The notes below the pieces were generated by a model. That model saw nothing but the letters and a program-made list of their open reading frames with translations. It was not told the origin of the DNA and searched no databases. Positions 6,131 through 6,178 of a stretch of DNA of 6,178 nucleotides are shown here, piece by piece. Origin of the DNA: Bacillota bacterium (GTDB lineage Bacteria > Bacillota > Sulfobacillia > RBS10-35 > JAJYVM01); contig JAJYVM010000244.1 in NCBI GenBank assembly GCA_021792015.1, forward strand, positions 1 through 6,178, in the 5' to 3' direction. Made by a program: the position numbers and the translations under genes. Position 1 is the stretch's first letter. Each line of letters begins with the position of its first letter.

Positions 6131-6162
6131 ATCCCCGCATCCCCGCATCCCCGCATCCCCGC
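6131..6162. repeat. Tandem 8-bp repeat, four perfect copies
   Basis: ATCCCCGC on the plus strand (GCGGGGAT on the minus strand) is repeated four times without error. On the minus strand each junction makes GGGGATG, a Shine-Dalgarno-like G run abutting an ATG. Because 8 is not a multiple of 3, the ATGs at 6156, 6148 and 6140 fall in three different frames. 6156 enters the small ORF, 6148 runs in frame into the nucleotidyltransferase gene, and 6140 stops after three codons. Copy-number change by slippage is possible. Confidence 0.9.
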
Positions 6163-6178
6163 ACGGGCCGGCCCGCGG

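Noticed and set aside
5981..6148. N-terminal extension of the nucleotidyltransferase-like protein to the ATG at 6148
   Set aside because: The added 56 residues are Gly/Arg-rich low complexity and arise partly from the tandem repeat; the ATG at 5980 begins the conserved part and overlaps the small ORF's stop.

Overview
This is a very GC-rich window (clearly above 65% by eye, not counted) in which every credible gene is on the minus strand, so transcription runs from high to low coordinates. The gene content points to a high-GC member of the Bacillota (Symbiobacterium / Thermaerobacter / Limnochordia-like). The reasons are an AroH-type monofunctional chorismate mutase directly ahead of cmk and plsC (a Firmicutes gene order), a GlpX-type class II fructose-1,6-bisphosphatase, strong GGAGG-like ribosome binding sites and frequent GTG starts. 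The lineage is an inference; there is no rRNA or other marker in the window.

Layout in transcription order. 6131-6162: four perfect copies of an 8-bp tandem repeat. 5977-6129: a small ORF (50 codons) whose stop overlaps the next start as ATGA. 5186-5980: a nucleotidyltransferase-fold protein that lacks the first catalytic Asp. 4827-5180: a gamma-glutamylcyclotransferase (AIG2/YtfP)-like protein. 3820-4788: glpX. 2740-3789: a lipoprotein of the GH113-like (clan GH-A) glycosidase type. 2232-2750: a single-pass membrane protein of unknown function, overlapping the glycosidase gene by 11 nt. These genes are separated by at most 38 nt or overlap, and look like one transcription unit. A weak hairpin at 2203-2229 and a near-perfect extended -10 promoter at about 2158-2195 then separate them from a second unit: aroH (1752-2108), cmk (1016-1714) and plsC (292-1011). 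The last 291 nt hold no gene that I can support, only hairpins and degenerate repeats.

How the genes fit together. The second unit is central metabolism: chorismate to prephenate (aromatic amino acids), CMP/dCMP phosphorylation, and phosphatidic acid synthesis. The first unit joins gluconeogenic GlpX to a cell-surface glycosidase with a coupled membrane partner, and to a nucleotidyltransferase-like/cyclotransferase pair of unknown substrate. I do not see an obviously new multi-gene system. The points most worth checking are the repeat-plus-small-ORF leader, the degenerate nucleotidyltransferase, the altered C-terminal nucleotide-binding region of Cmk, and the overlapping glycosidase/membrane-protein pair.
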